Positions 1 through 7,820 of a stretch of 64,000 nucleotides of DNA are shown one piece after another (the first letter of the stretch is position 1; the number at the start of each line of letters is the position of its first letter). The notes beneath the pieces were generated by a model. The model was not told where the DNA came from and searched no databases. It worked only from the letters and a program-made list of their open reading frames with translations. The stretch covers positions 62,001-126,000 of the forward strand of contig WRCD01000002.1 of assembly GCA_009784185.1 (NCBI GenBank). The letters are read 5' to 3'. A program made the translations under genes and the position numbers. This stretch comes from Bacillota bacterium (GTDB taxonomy: Bacteria; Bacillota; Clostridia; Christensenellales; UBA1242).

Positions 1-123
1 CTGGTAGGCCAGAAATATATGCTGAAGAAAATGGTAGAAAACGACTACACCGCCAAACGCTACAGCGCACTTGCCGTATTCCTGCAGGAACAATTTGAAA
101 CGGTAGGCCAACTATTTAGTTAA
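1..123 (+). CDS. C-terminal fragment of a truncated CDS, product unknown
   Basis: Open from base 1 (LVGQKYMLKKMVENDYTAKRYSALAVFLQEQFETVGQLFS*), stop TAA 121-123. Confidence 0.5.
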   Translation: MVGQKYMLKKMVENDYTAKRYSALAVFLQEQFETVGQLFS

Positions 124-140
124 AATAAAAGCAAGCAGCA

Positions 141-232
141 AAAATTCCCCCTTGATAAAGAGGTGGGCGAGCAACTCAGTAAAATTCCCCCTTTAGCAAA
201 GGGGGTGGTGCGAAGCGCCGGGGGTTGTGATA
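141..232. repeat. Subfamily B arm (181-230) preceded by a truncated arm (141-166)
   Basis: aattccccctttagcaaagggggtggtgcgaagcgccgggggttgtga; same sequence as the arms at 1781 and 2106. Confidence 0.75.
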
Positions 233-272
233 GCCTGTCTCTTTTTCTTTTCAAAAATTTTGCATTTACCTA

Positions 273-302
273 TTGACTTTTGGTTAGGGGGGGGGGCATA
301 AT
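273..302 (+). promoter_or_regulatory. Candidate sigma-A promoter with a poly(G)10 tract in the spacer
   Basis: TTGACT 273-278, 18-nt spacer ending in G10 (287-296), CATAAT 297-302, upstream of the ORF at 333. Confidence 0.55.
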
Positions 303-332
303 GTATCTATACAACAATTAAGGAGATAAAAA

Positions 333-917
333 ATGGAAGATAAGGCTAAAGAAACAATGGACTGGTTTGCAAAGGAAAGGGCTGCTTATGCAGAGCGAGA
401 GGCAAAGAAGATATCTGATTTAGGTTCGGCACTTGCTGCAATTGCGGAATCCCACAGAAGGCAGCTTGTTAAGTTGGTAAATTTTGATTTTAGTGACAAT
501 TTACAAAATAATTTTGAAGTGGCCAAGGCTGTTGTTATCAAGTGTCCGGATATTCAGTTGAAATTTGATTTGGGGGATAGAGGGCCAGAATTGGGAGTGT
601 ATCGCAACTTTGCTAAGGCGATTGAAGAAGCTGCCGAATTTTGTGCTACCGGAGAATTAATAAGTAGCAATGATCATACATATTATGTGAAAGTAGCACT
701 ATCATATCCTGGCTATGGCAAAGACTATGATTTAATATCTCGCAAACAGAAAGGTGCAATATTTAAAGAGGTTTGTGAGGCCAAGGCAAAGGAGGCTACC
801 CCAAACGCTACCCTAGCACGCAATTTCAGCAGATACACCGTTTTGCCAAGGGGAATTGAAATAGTTAAGGATACTTTTTTTAAGACTTATGATGCTATAA
901 AAGCTATGGCAAAGTGA
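333..917 (+). CDS. Hypothetical protein
   Basis: 194-aa ORF, RBS-like aaggagat upstream, terminator-like hairpin downstream. Confidence 0.75.
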   Translation: MEDKAKETMDWFAKERAAYAEREAKKISDLGSALAAIAESHRRQLVKLVNFDFSDNLQNNFEVAKAVVIKCPDIQLKFDLGDRGPELGVYRNFAKAIEEAAEFCATGELISSNDHTYYVKVALSYPGYGKDYDLISRKQKGAIFKEVCEAKAKEATPNATLARNFSRYTVLPRGIEIVKDTFFKTYDAIKAMAK

Positions 918-931
918 TATTAGCTTAGGGC

Positions 932-970
932 TGTAAAAAACCAAGTAAAAACCAGCTTGGTTTTTTGTTT
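932..970 (+). terminator. Rho-independent terminator
   Basis: aaaaaaccaag...cttggttttttgttt hairpin plus T-tract. Confidence 0.6.
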
Positions 971-989
971 TATATGATACAATATACTT

Positions 990-1778
990 ATGTACAATCC
1001 ACAGAAACAAAACTTGTTCAAGCGTATTATTTTAGTGCTGTTTCCGCGGCACTTAAAGTGCGTTTGCTGTAATACCGACCTGCCGGAGAAAAGCGAATAC
1101 GCTTTTTGTGAAAGTTGCGAAAAAGCCTTGCCGCTTAACAACGGCAATGTCTGCACGCGCTGCGGAGTATACCTGAGCCAAAGCGGCAGGTTATGTTTAG
1201 CCTGCAAGGCGCATACTGCTAATTACGTCGAAGCGCGCGCTCCGCTACGGTACAAAGATAAAGTGCCGACTTTAATTCGTAGGTTTAAATACGACAACCA
1301 GCAATATCTTGCAAACGTATTCGGGCGGCTTATGCTGGACTCGTATTTACTTAGCGGCTGGCAGGCAGATTGTATCATTCCGGTTCCGTTGTTTGAAAGA
1401 AGGCAAAAACGCAGAGGATATAATCAGGCGTACCTCCTGGCAAAATACATATCCGATAAAACACAAATTCCGCTTGATATAACTAATCTTGTAAGAATAA
1501 AAGACACGCCCACTCAGGTTAAGCTTACGTACAAACAGCGCGCACAAAACCTGGAGCGTGCGTTTAAGGTCTTAAACAAGCAGGAGCTTAAAGGTAAGAC
1601 TGTGCTTTTAATAGACGATGTTATTACAACCACCGCAACAATCAATGAATGCGCTTTAGCACTAAACAAAGCCGGAGTAAAAGCCGTTTACGCCCTATCT
1701 GCCGCCAGAGCCGACCAGAAAACACCAATGGCAGGCACACCAAAAGAGTCATTGCCGGTAAATGTGCTGTACAACTAG
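990..1778 (+). CDS. comF: ComF family phosphoribosyltransferase
   Basis: N-terminal CxxC zinc motifs; IIPVPL..RRGYNQA; PRPP loop VLLIDDVITTTATINE. Confidence 0.88.
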   Translation: MYNPQKQNLFKRIILVLFPRHLKCVCCNTDLPEKSEYAFCESCEKALPLNNGNVCTRCGVYLSQSGRLCLACKAHTANYVEARAPLRYKDKVPTLIRRFKYDNQQYLANVFGRLMLDSYLLSGWQADCIIPVPLFERRQKRRGYNQAYLLAKYISDKTQIPLDITNLVRIKDTPTQVKLTYKQRAQNLERAFKVLNKQELKGKTVLLIDDVITTTATINECALALNKAGVKAVYALSAARADQKTPMAGTPKESLPVNVLYN

Positions 1779-1780
1779 TA

Positions 1781-1890
1781 AAAATTCTCCCTTAAGCTAA
1801 GGGGGTGGTGCGGAGCGCCGGGGGTTGTGATAAACTAACAGAACACAACCCTCCCGCCTGCGGCGTACTCCCTTAGCTTAAGGGAGAATT
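1781..1890. repeat. Two-arm palindromic element, subfamily B
   Basis: AAAATTCTCCCTTAAGCTAAGGGGGTGGTGCGGAGCGCCGGGGGTTGTGAT ... AACACAACCCTCCCGCCTGCGGCGTACTCCCTTAGCTTAAGGGAGAATT. Confidence 0.85.
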
Positions 1891-2041
1891 GATACGGCGA
1901 AAATTTAAACTGTTTTAAGCTTTGGCTTGTAAGTAGCAAAATAATTACCATAAATACAAAATCCTCCCCAAGCAAGGGGGATTTTTGTTGTGCAAAACAA
2001 TAGTCAATAATTAATAAATTTGGTATAATATTCTGTAGAGA

Positions 2042-2153
2042 TAATTCTTCCTTAAGCTAAGGGAGTACCGCTAGCCTAGCGGGGAGGGTTGTGTTTCATA
2101 TCCTGTCACAACCCCCGGTGCTTTGCACCACCCCCTTTACTAAAGGGGGAATT
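2042..2153. repeat. Two-arm palindromic element, subfamily B, in the secA leader
   Basis: aattcttccttaagctaagggagtaccgctagcctagcggggagggttgtg...cacaacccccggtgctttgcaccaccccctttactaaagggggaatt. Confidence 0.85.
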
Positions 2154-2174
2154 ATTAATTCAAGGAGAACATCA

Positions 2175-4883
2175 ATGGCTTTTTTAGGAATATTTGCCTC
2201 AGACAATGAGCGCGCGCTGAAGCAGGTTGAAAAAACTGCGCAAAAAATAGAAGCGCTTTCTGATAAATACAAGGCAATGAATGATACCGAGCTGAGAGCA
2301 GTTACGCCTGCGCTTAAGGCTAGGCTTGAGGCGGGTGAAACATTAAACGACATCCTGCCGGATGCCTTTGCCGCAATCCGCGAAGCCAGTGTGCGTGTTA
2401 TAAATCAGCGCCCTTTTCATAGTCAGGTTGTGGGCGGAATTGTGCTGCATCAGGGCAGAATTGCCGAAATGAAAACAGGTGAAGGTAAAACGCTGGTGGC
2501 AACTCTGCCGGCTTATTTAAACGCGCTTGCCGGCAAGGGAGTGCACGTAGTTACGGTAAACGAGTACCTGGCCGGCCTTGCTGCAGAATGGATGGGTAAG
2601 ATTTTTAAATTTATGGGGCTTAGCGTTGGCTGCAGCTTTAGTCAGATGGACCCTATGCAAAAGCGGGATGCTTATGCCTGCGATATTACTTATGTAACAA
2701 ACAGCGAACTCGGTTTTGACTATCTGCGTGATAACATGGCGCAAAAAGCCCAGGACAGAATGCAGCGCGGGTTTAGTTTTGCTATTGTTGACGAGGTGGA
2801 CAGCATTTTAATTGATGAAGCCCGAACCCCGCTCATTATTTCCGGCCGCGGCTTTAAAAGCAGTGATACGTACACTAAGGTTCAGCGGTTTATAAAAACC
2901 TTAAAGCGCGATACCGACTACAAGGTGGACGAAGAGAAAAAAGCAATTCACTTAACCGAGGACGGGCAGGAGCGGGCAGAGCAGCATTTTGGAGTTGAAA
3001 GCTTAAGCGACATGAATGCAATGGAGCTTAACCAGCATATTATGAACGCCTTGCGAGCTAACTACATGATGCGCCGTGAATCGGATTATATTGTAAAAGA
3101 CGGCGAGGTTCTGCTGGTAGACGAGTTTACCGGCCGTATTATGGACGGCAGGCGGTACTCCGACGGTTTGCATCAGGCAATTGAGGCCAAGGAAGGCGTT
3201 CAGGTAAAAGATGAGCTGCTTACGGTGGCAAGTATTACTTTACAGAACTATTTCAGAATGTATAAAAAACTATCGGGCATGACCGGTACCGCCAAAACCG
3301 AGGAAGGCGAATTTAACAAGATTTACGGCTTGGACGTTGTTAGTATCCCGACCAACCTGCCAATGATAAGAGTAGACGAACCCGACATTGTTTATGTAAA
3401 CACAGCGGGCAAGCTGAAAGCTATTGTTAACCGTATTGAAGAAGCACATACAATAGGGCAGCCGGTGCTGGTTGGCACAACAACAATTGAAAAATCCGAA
3501 GAAATTAGCAAAATGCTGAAACAAAAGAAGATTCCGCACCATGTGCTTAACGCAAAGTACCACGAACAGGAAGCTGAAATTGTGGCACAGGCCGGAAGAC
3601 ACGGCGCGGTTACAATTGCTACAAACATGGCGGGCCGTGGTACCGACATCCTGCTTGGAGGAAATCCCGACTTTCTGGCTAAGCAAAGCATGATAAAATC
3701 GGGCTATAATCACGCTCAGATTGAGCTTGCAAGCAGTTATCACATTGAAGCGGCCACAGACGAAACCAGAAAAGCAAAAACTGACTTCGGTTCGGCAATA
3801 AAGAAGTTTTCATCTGAAACACAGGAAGAAAAGAAACGGGTAGTTGAAGCGGGCGGATTGCTTATAATCGGTACCGAGCGCCATGAGTCCAGGCGTATAG
3901 ATAACCAGCTAAGGGGGCGCGCAGGACGTCAGGGCGACCCCGGCAGAAGTGTATTTTACATTTCGCTTGAGGATGACCTTATAAGGCTTTTTGGAGGCGA
4001 CAGGCTTAAAAGCATATCCGGGTTCTTCAGGCTTGATGAAGACACGCCGTTTCAGATTAAAATGCTTAGTAAGCAGATAGAGAATGCTCAGAAAAAGGTT
4101 GAGGCCAACCATTACGGCATGCGCAGACGGCTGATTGAATACGATGACGTTATGAATAAACAACGCAGCCTGATATATGAGCAGAGAAATAAGATTCTGG
4201 ACGGGCACGACGTGCACAGCGAGATTGTAGATATGTTCCCCGATATTGTGCGCGAGACAATTTACAAGGCTATTGATACCGATAAGCCTAGTTTTGAGTG
4301 GAATTTAGACGAGATTAACGACACGCTTGAGGATAAGATATTCAAAAAAGGCACACGTTTTATAACCGAGAAAGACATTGAAGACACCGACGAACATGAG
4401 CTGGTTGATAAAATATTAGACTATATTAATACCCAATACGAAACCAAAATAAAAGAAGTTGAAGAGCTTGGTATTAAGCATGATATGATAGAGCGGTTTA
4501 TTTTGCTTAGCAATGTTGACCGGGCATGGATGGAGCATATAGACGCCATGACAACTCTCAGGCGCGAAATCGGCACATTAGCGCACGGAAACCAGGACCC
4601 GATTGTTGCATATAAGCGCGAGGCGTTTAGTAAGTTTGATGAGATGATTGCTAAAATCCGCGAGAATACCGCAACCGTGCTGTTGAACCTGGAAAAGCCA
4701 ACGGTTACGGTTACGCCGGCTGCTCCGCGCCCGCCGATGCAGAATTTGCAGACAGGAACCGAAACCATGCGCGGCGAAACTCCGCGGGTAGCCAAAGGCC
4801 CAGCTAAAAGTGATAAGCTAACCGGCAGAAACAGCCCATGCCCGTGCGGCAGCGGAAAGAAGTATAAAAACTGCTGCGGCTAA
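2175..4883 (+). CDS. secA: Preprotein translocase subunit SecA
   Basis: RIAEMKTGEGKTLVATLPAYLNAL, VDEVDSILIDEARTPLIISG, TNMAGRGTDILLGGNP, C-terminal CPCGSGKKYKNCCG; start placed at ATG 2175 (the ORF upstream of it translates the repeat). Confidence 0.97.
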   Translation: MAFLGIFASDNERALKQVEKTAQKIEALSDKYKAMNDTELRAVTPALKARLEAGETLNDILPDAFAAIREASVRVINQRPFHSQVVGGIVLHQGRIAEMKTGEGKTLVATLPAYLNALAGKGVHVVTVNEYLAGLAAEWMGKIFKFMGLSVGCSFSQMDPMQKRDAYACDITYVTNSELGFDYLRDNMAQKAQDRMQRGFSFAIVDEVDSILIDEARTPLIISGRGFKSSDTYTKVQRFIKTLKRDTDYKVDEEKKAIHLTEDGQERAEQHFGVESLSDMNAMELNQHIMNALRANYMMRRESDYIVKDGEVLLVDEFTGRIMDGRRYSDGLHQAIEAKEGVQVKDELLTVASITLQNYFRMYKKLSGMTGTAKTEEGEFNKIYGLDVVSIPTNLPMIRVDEPDIVYVNTAGKLKAIVNRIEEAHTIGQPVLVGTTTIEKSEEISKMLKQKKIPHHVLNAKYHEQEAEIVAQAGRHGAVTIATNMAGRGTDILLGGNPDFLAKQSMIKSGYNHAQIELASSYHIEAATDETRKAKTDFGSAIKKFSSETQEEKKRVVEAGGLLIIGTERHESRRIDNQLRGRAGRQGDPGRSVFYISLEDDLIRLFGGDRLKSISGFFRLDEDTPFQIKMLSKQIENAQKKVEANHYGMRRRLIEYDDVMNKQRSLIYEQRNKILDGHDVHSEIVDMFPDIVRETIYKAIDTDKPSFEWNLDEINDTLEDKIFKKGTRFITEKDIEDTDEHELVDKILDYINTQYETKIKEVEELGIKHDMIERFILLSNVDRAWMEHIDAMTTLRREIGTLAHGNQDPIVAYKREAFSKFDEMIAKIRENTATVLLNLEKPTVTVTPAAPRPPMQNLQTGTETMRGETPRVAKGPAKSDKLTGRNSPCPCGSGKKYKNCCG

Positions 4884-4928
4884 ATTCCCCTCTATAAGAG
4901 GGGTGGCGGCGGAGCCGACGGGGTGTGG
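4882..4928 (+). repeat. Left arm of the DUF559-containing element (subfamily A)
   Basis: aaattcccctctataagaggggtggcggcggagccgacggggtgtgg; overlaps the secA stop codon. Confidence 0.88.
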
Positions 4929-5303
4929 ATGAAAACAGAAATGCAAAACAATAAAAACTCTGATTTGCCTTGTAATATAGAACTAAAGAAACTAGCCTCC
5001 GAGTTAAGAAAGGCAGGCAACTTGTCGGAGGCTTTGTTGTGGTTGCAAATAAAGAACCGGAAGCTTAAAGGGCTGTGCTTTGACAGACAAAAAGTTATTG
5101 GTAATTATATAGTGGACTTTTACTGTGCGGACAAAAGAGTTGTAATTGAAATTGACGGCACAACACATGATTACAAATATGAGTACGATAAAGAACGAGA
5201 TGAATATTTGAAAAGTTTTGGATTGAAGGTTGTTCACATCTTGGATATAGATGTTAAACAAAATTTGGCGGGCGTGATGCAATTTTTGGAGGAGAATATA
5301 TAA
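4929..5303 (+). CDS. DUF559 domain-containing protein, predicted Vsr-like/PD-(D/E)XK endonuclease
   Basis: ELRKAGNLSEALLW..., GNYIVDFYCADKRVVIEIDG typical of DUF559; ATG directly abuts the left repeat arm. Confidence 0.85.
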   Translation: MKTEMQNNKNSDLPCNIELKKLASELRKAGNLSEALLWLQIKNRKLKGLCFDRQKVIGNYIVDFYCADKRVVIEIDGTTHDYKYEYDKERDEYLKSFGLKVVHILDIDVKQNLAGVMQFLEENI

Positions 5304-5309
5304 TTTGTA

Positions 5310-5352
5310 TCCACACCCCGCCCTGCGGGCACCCCTCTTATAGAGGGGAATC
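5310..5352 (-). repeat. Right arm (inverted) of the DUF559-containing element
   Basis: tccacaccccgccctgcgggcacccctcttatagaggggaat, reverse complement of the arm consensus. Confidence 0.88.
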
Positions 5353-5369
5353 TTTTGTTAGGTTGTTGT

Positions 5370-6893
5370 CTAATTATTCAATTCCTCAATTATTACCTTT
5401 CCGTCAAGCCAGCTGGCAAATATGCCGGATAGATTTGTTCGGCTGCCTTTGTTCATGGATTCAATTAAGCAATCCGGAGTTGCGTTTTTAAATGCGTTGG
5501 TTTTATAGTAATGCTGGAGTCCCGCCAGCATTTTCTTTTCGCCTATTGCTTCGTATACGGAGTCAAACATGAGGAGGCCGCGCACATAGGTCATATACAC
5601 ATATTCCGGTTCGGTTGTATACTCGTATAAATTACGCCGCATATTGCTGTTGACAGAGCCGTAAAAACTGCTGTAAACATCACAGAACAACAAATACGCA
5701 TTAAGTGCGTTGCCAATTACTTCCTGGTAGCTGTTTTCGTACCCAGAGTTGTGCTTATAAAACAGTGCCGTGCTAAACTCGGTTAGCCCCTCATCCAGCC
5801 ACGGGTGGCTTACTGCATTGCTGCCCACAAGCCCGTACCACCATTGATGCGCAATTTCGTGTATTATTACGTGCTGATATTCGCTGTCGTTAGCAATGCT
5901 GTCGGATATATAAACCAAATTAGGATATTCCATGCCTCCGTGCAGAAAATTGGCTTTAGCCACATTCAGCGTACTGTACGGGTATTCTCCAAACAACTTG
6001 CCGAAGGTGCTAATTGCATCAATGGCAGTGTTTAAAAACTTAGCCGGATTTTCGTCATTGTAATAAAAGTAGCTTATAGTTGTATGCTTAACTTTTTGGC
6101 TGACGGTATTAAACTTACTGCTCAGCACCATTGCAAAATCCCGCACGGCTTTTGCTTCTATTAGATAAGCGGTATTGTTGCCGGCAATTTTCACGTCTTT
6201 TATTTCGCCTGTGCTGGCTAAGACCATATTGCTGGGTGCGGCCAGTGACACGGTGTAGTTTGCTGTATCGGAATAAAACGGGTCGCCGTTGGGGCTATAT
6301 GGGTCAGTGATGAACCGCCCGGACTCATACACGCAGACTATCGGATACCAGTTGCCGAGATTAGTGGTGTTGTCTCCGTATCCAAAGCGGTGAGCAATGT
6401 TGGGTATGGTCAGTGCAAAGCCGATGGTTATTTCCACCGCTGAGCCGGCAGTCAATTGATTTGGCAGGGCAACAATCAGGTAATGCCCGTCATCTCCACC
6501 CAGCTTAACCGGCACTTGTGTGTCGCCGACCTTCAGGTGGATAATATCAATTCCGCCTTCGCTGAAACCGTTTGGGTAGGCCTTGGCAGAGCTTCCTGCA
6601 TGAACGGGCTTGTTTTTAGCGGTTCCTCTATACGCATTTGGGTACAGGTGAAACAAGACAGAATCCAGCGGCACGCCGGTTTTGTTTATGTACCGCACTT
6701 CCTGCTTTGCGCTTAAAGTGTTATCACTGCCGAGAACCGCGCTGATGTTGTATTGCGTAAGATTTCTGCTGTGCTTATCCAATAGAGAACCGCCGTCACA
6801 ACTAACCAGCATAACCGTGCAAGTGCAGATGATTGCCAGAATTACGGCAAAAGAAACAACTTTTTTAAAGTTTAACTTAATGGTTGTAATCAT
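5370..6893 (-). CDS. M1 family (gluzincin) metallopeptidase, predicted lipoprotein
   Basis: HEIAHQWWYG + downstream E (LDEGLTEF); HGGMEYPNLVYIS; N-terminal lipobox-like ..VMLVSC; start set at ATG 6893 because the extra N-terminus translates a tandem repeat. Confidence 0.85.
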   Translation of the reverse strand: MITTIKLNFKKVVSFAVILAIICTCTVMLVSCDGGSLLDKHSRNLTQYNISAVLGSDNTLSAKQEVRYINKTGVPLDSVLFHLYPNAYRGTAKNKPVHAGSSAKAYPNGFSEGGIDIIHLKVGDTQVPVKLGGDDGHYLIVALPNQLTAGSAVEITIGFALTIPNIAHRFGYGDNTTNLGNWYPIVCVYESGRFITDPYSPNGDPFYSDTANYTVSLAAPSNMVLASTGEIKDVKIAGNNTAYLIEAKAVRDFAMVLSSKFNTVSQKVKHTTISYFYYNDENPAKFLNTAIDAISTFGKLFGEYPYSTLNVAKANFLHGGMEYPNLVYISDSIANDSEYQHVIIHEIAHQWWYGLVGSNAVSHPWLDEGLTEFSTALFYKHNSGYENSYQEVIGNALNAYLLFCDVYSSFYGSVNSNMRRNLYEYTTEPEYVYMTYVRGLLMFDSVYEAIGEKKMLAGLQHYYKTNAFKNATPDCLIESMNKGSRTNLSGIFASWLDGKVIIEELNN

Positions 6894-6919
6894 GCTATAG
6901 GTATATGTGCTGCTGCAAT

Positions 6920-6961
6920 GAATAATGAATAATGAATAATGAATAATGAATAATGAATAAT
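6920..6961. repeat. Heptamer tandem repeat (GAATAAT)6
   Basis: Six perfect 7-bp units, followed by gtcgggtcgctttcgctcc. Confidence 0.9.
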
Positions 6962-7010
6962 GTCGGGTCGCTTTCGCTCCGAACAAATGCTGTCATTGCG
7001 AGCACGCACA

Positions 7011-7058
7011 AAATTCCCCTCTACAAGAGGGGTGCCGAGTTTGCGAGGCGGGGTGTGG
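7011..7058. repeat. Solo subfamily A arm
   Basis: aaattcccctctacaagaggggtgccgagtttgcgaggcggggtgtgg. Confidence 0.85.
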
Positions 7059-7077
7059 AGAACTTTCCCAAAAACCC

Positions 7078-7133
7078 TTGACAATAAATCTTTGTGTGTT
7101 ATAATATATTATGCGATTACGCAAATACGTAAT
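7078..7133 (+). promoter_or_regulatory. Promoter plus candidate operator of the ArsR-like regulator
   Basis: TTGACA 7078-7083, 16-nt spacer, TATAAT 7100-7105, then ATTACG-N6-CGTAAT (7116-7133). Confidence 0.6.
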
Positions 7134-7146
7134 TAAGGAGAAGTGT

Positions 7147-7692
7147 ATGGAAAAAGAAATTTTAAAAAGGCTTGAAGCAATGGAAGCGGAAATTAAAGTA
7201 CTTAAAGGCGGCAGCAAAAGCGTGCAGCCGCAAGGCACTCAAAACGGGAAGTGGCTTGATGAAGTTAAGGCTATGCCTAAAAACCACATTCATGTGCGCG
7301 GCAATTTTCATATGGAAGGCTCGGGCAGTGATTTTGGGGTTAACACTAACTTTGAAAATGTTTTAGCGTTTGACAACGATAAAACGGCAAAAGTTTTAAA
7401 TGCACTTAGCAGCAGTGAGCGTATTTTGATTCTTAAAGAACTATTAAAGAAAAGCAGCACGGTTGCCGAGCTTATGAAAGCTTGCAGCTTTAAAACAACG
7501 GGCCAGGCATATCATCATTTAAACGCACTTGAAAAGTCGGGGCTGATACAAAAGGATAAAGACACATACCATTTTGAGGCATCACTAATCAGTTCGTTTC
7601 TGCTTATTTTAACCGGCGTGCAAAACTTCTTCCGCGGAAGCCCTAAAAAGGCAGAGTTTGACGTTGTTGCATTGGAAAGCCAAAAGAAGTAA
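7147..7692 (+). CDS. ArsR-like winged-helix transcriptional regulator
   Basis: VLNALSSSERILILKELLKKSSTVAELMKACSFKTTGQAYHHLNALEKSGLIQ; RBS aaggag. Confidence 0.75.
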   Translation: MEKEILKRLEAMEAEIKVLKGGSKSVQPQGTQNGKWLDEVKAMPKNHIHVRGNFHMEGSGSDFGVNTNFENVLAFDNDKTAKVLNALSSSERILILKELLKKSSTVAELMKACSFKTTGQAYHHLNALEKSGLIQKDKDTYHFEASLISSFLLILTGVQNFFRGSPKKAEFDVVALESQKK

Positions 7693-7696
7693 AAGG

Positions 7697-7737
7697 TTAT
7701 GCACAGTATCCACAGCGCAATCAAAAGTCGTGGATAA
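7697..7737. promoter_or_regulatory. Cluster of three DnaA-box-like 9-mers
   Basis: TTATGCACA 7697-7705, GTATCCACA 7706-7714, and TTATCCACG on the minus strand at 7729-7737. Confidence 0.5.
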
Positions 7738-7820
7738 CTTTTTTCATATTCTGTTGAAATTTACGGAGCGGTTGTGATATAGTATGTAGACCCAATTCCC
7801 CTTTGACAAGGAGCAACCAA

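Noticed and set aside
2091-2174. 28-aa N-terminal extension of SecA
   Set aside because: Encoded by the repeat arm; canonical SecA start is at 2175 with an upstream aaggag.
3270-4795. Long minus-strand ORFs inside secA, and similar ones inside rpoB/rpoC
   Set aside because: Shadow ORFs opposite strongly conserved genes; no recognisable domains.
6890-7238. Minus-strand ORFs 6890-7084 and 6993-7238
   Set aside because: Translate the heptamer tract and palindromic arm (HYSLFIIHYSLFI, TPPRKLGTPLVEGNF); repeat artefacts.
7697-7737. Chromosomal origin of replication
   Set aside because: Only three DnaA-like boxes, no clear AT-rich unwinding region and no dnaA/dnaN nearby; kept only as a DnaA-box cluster.
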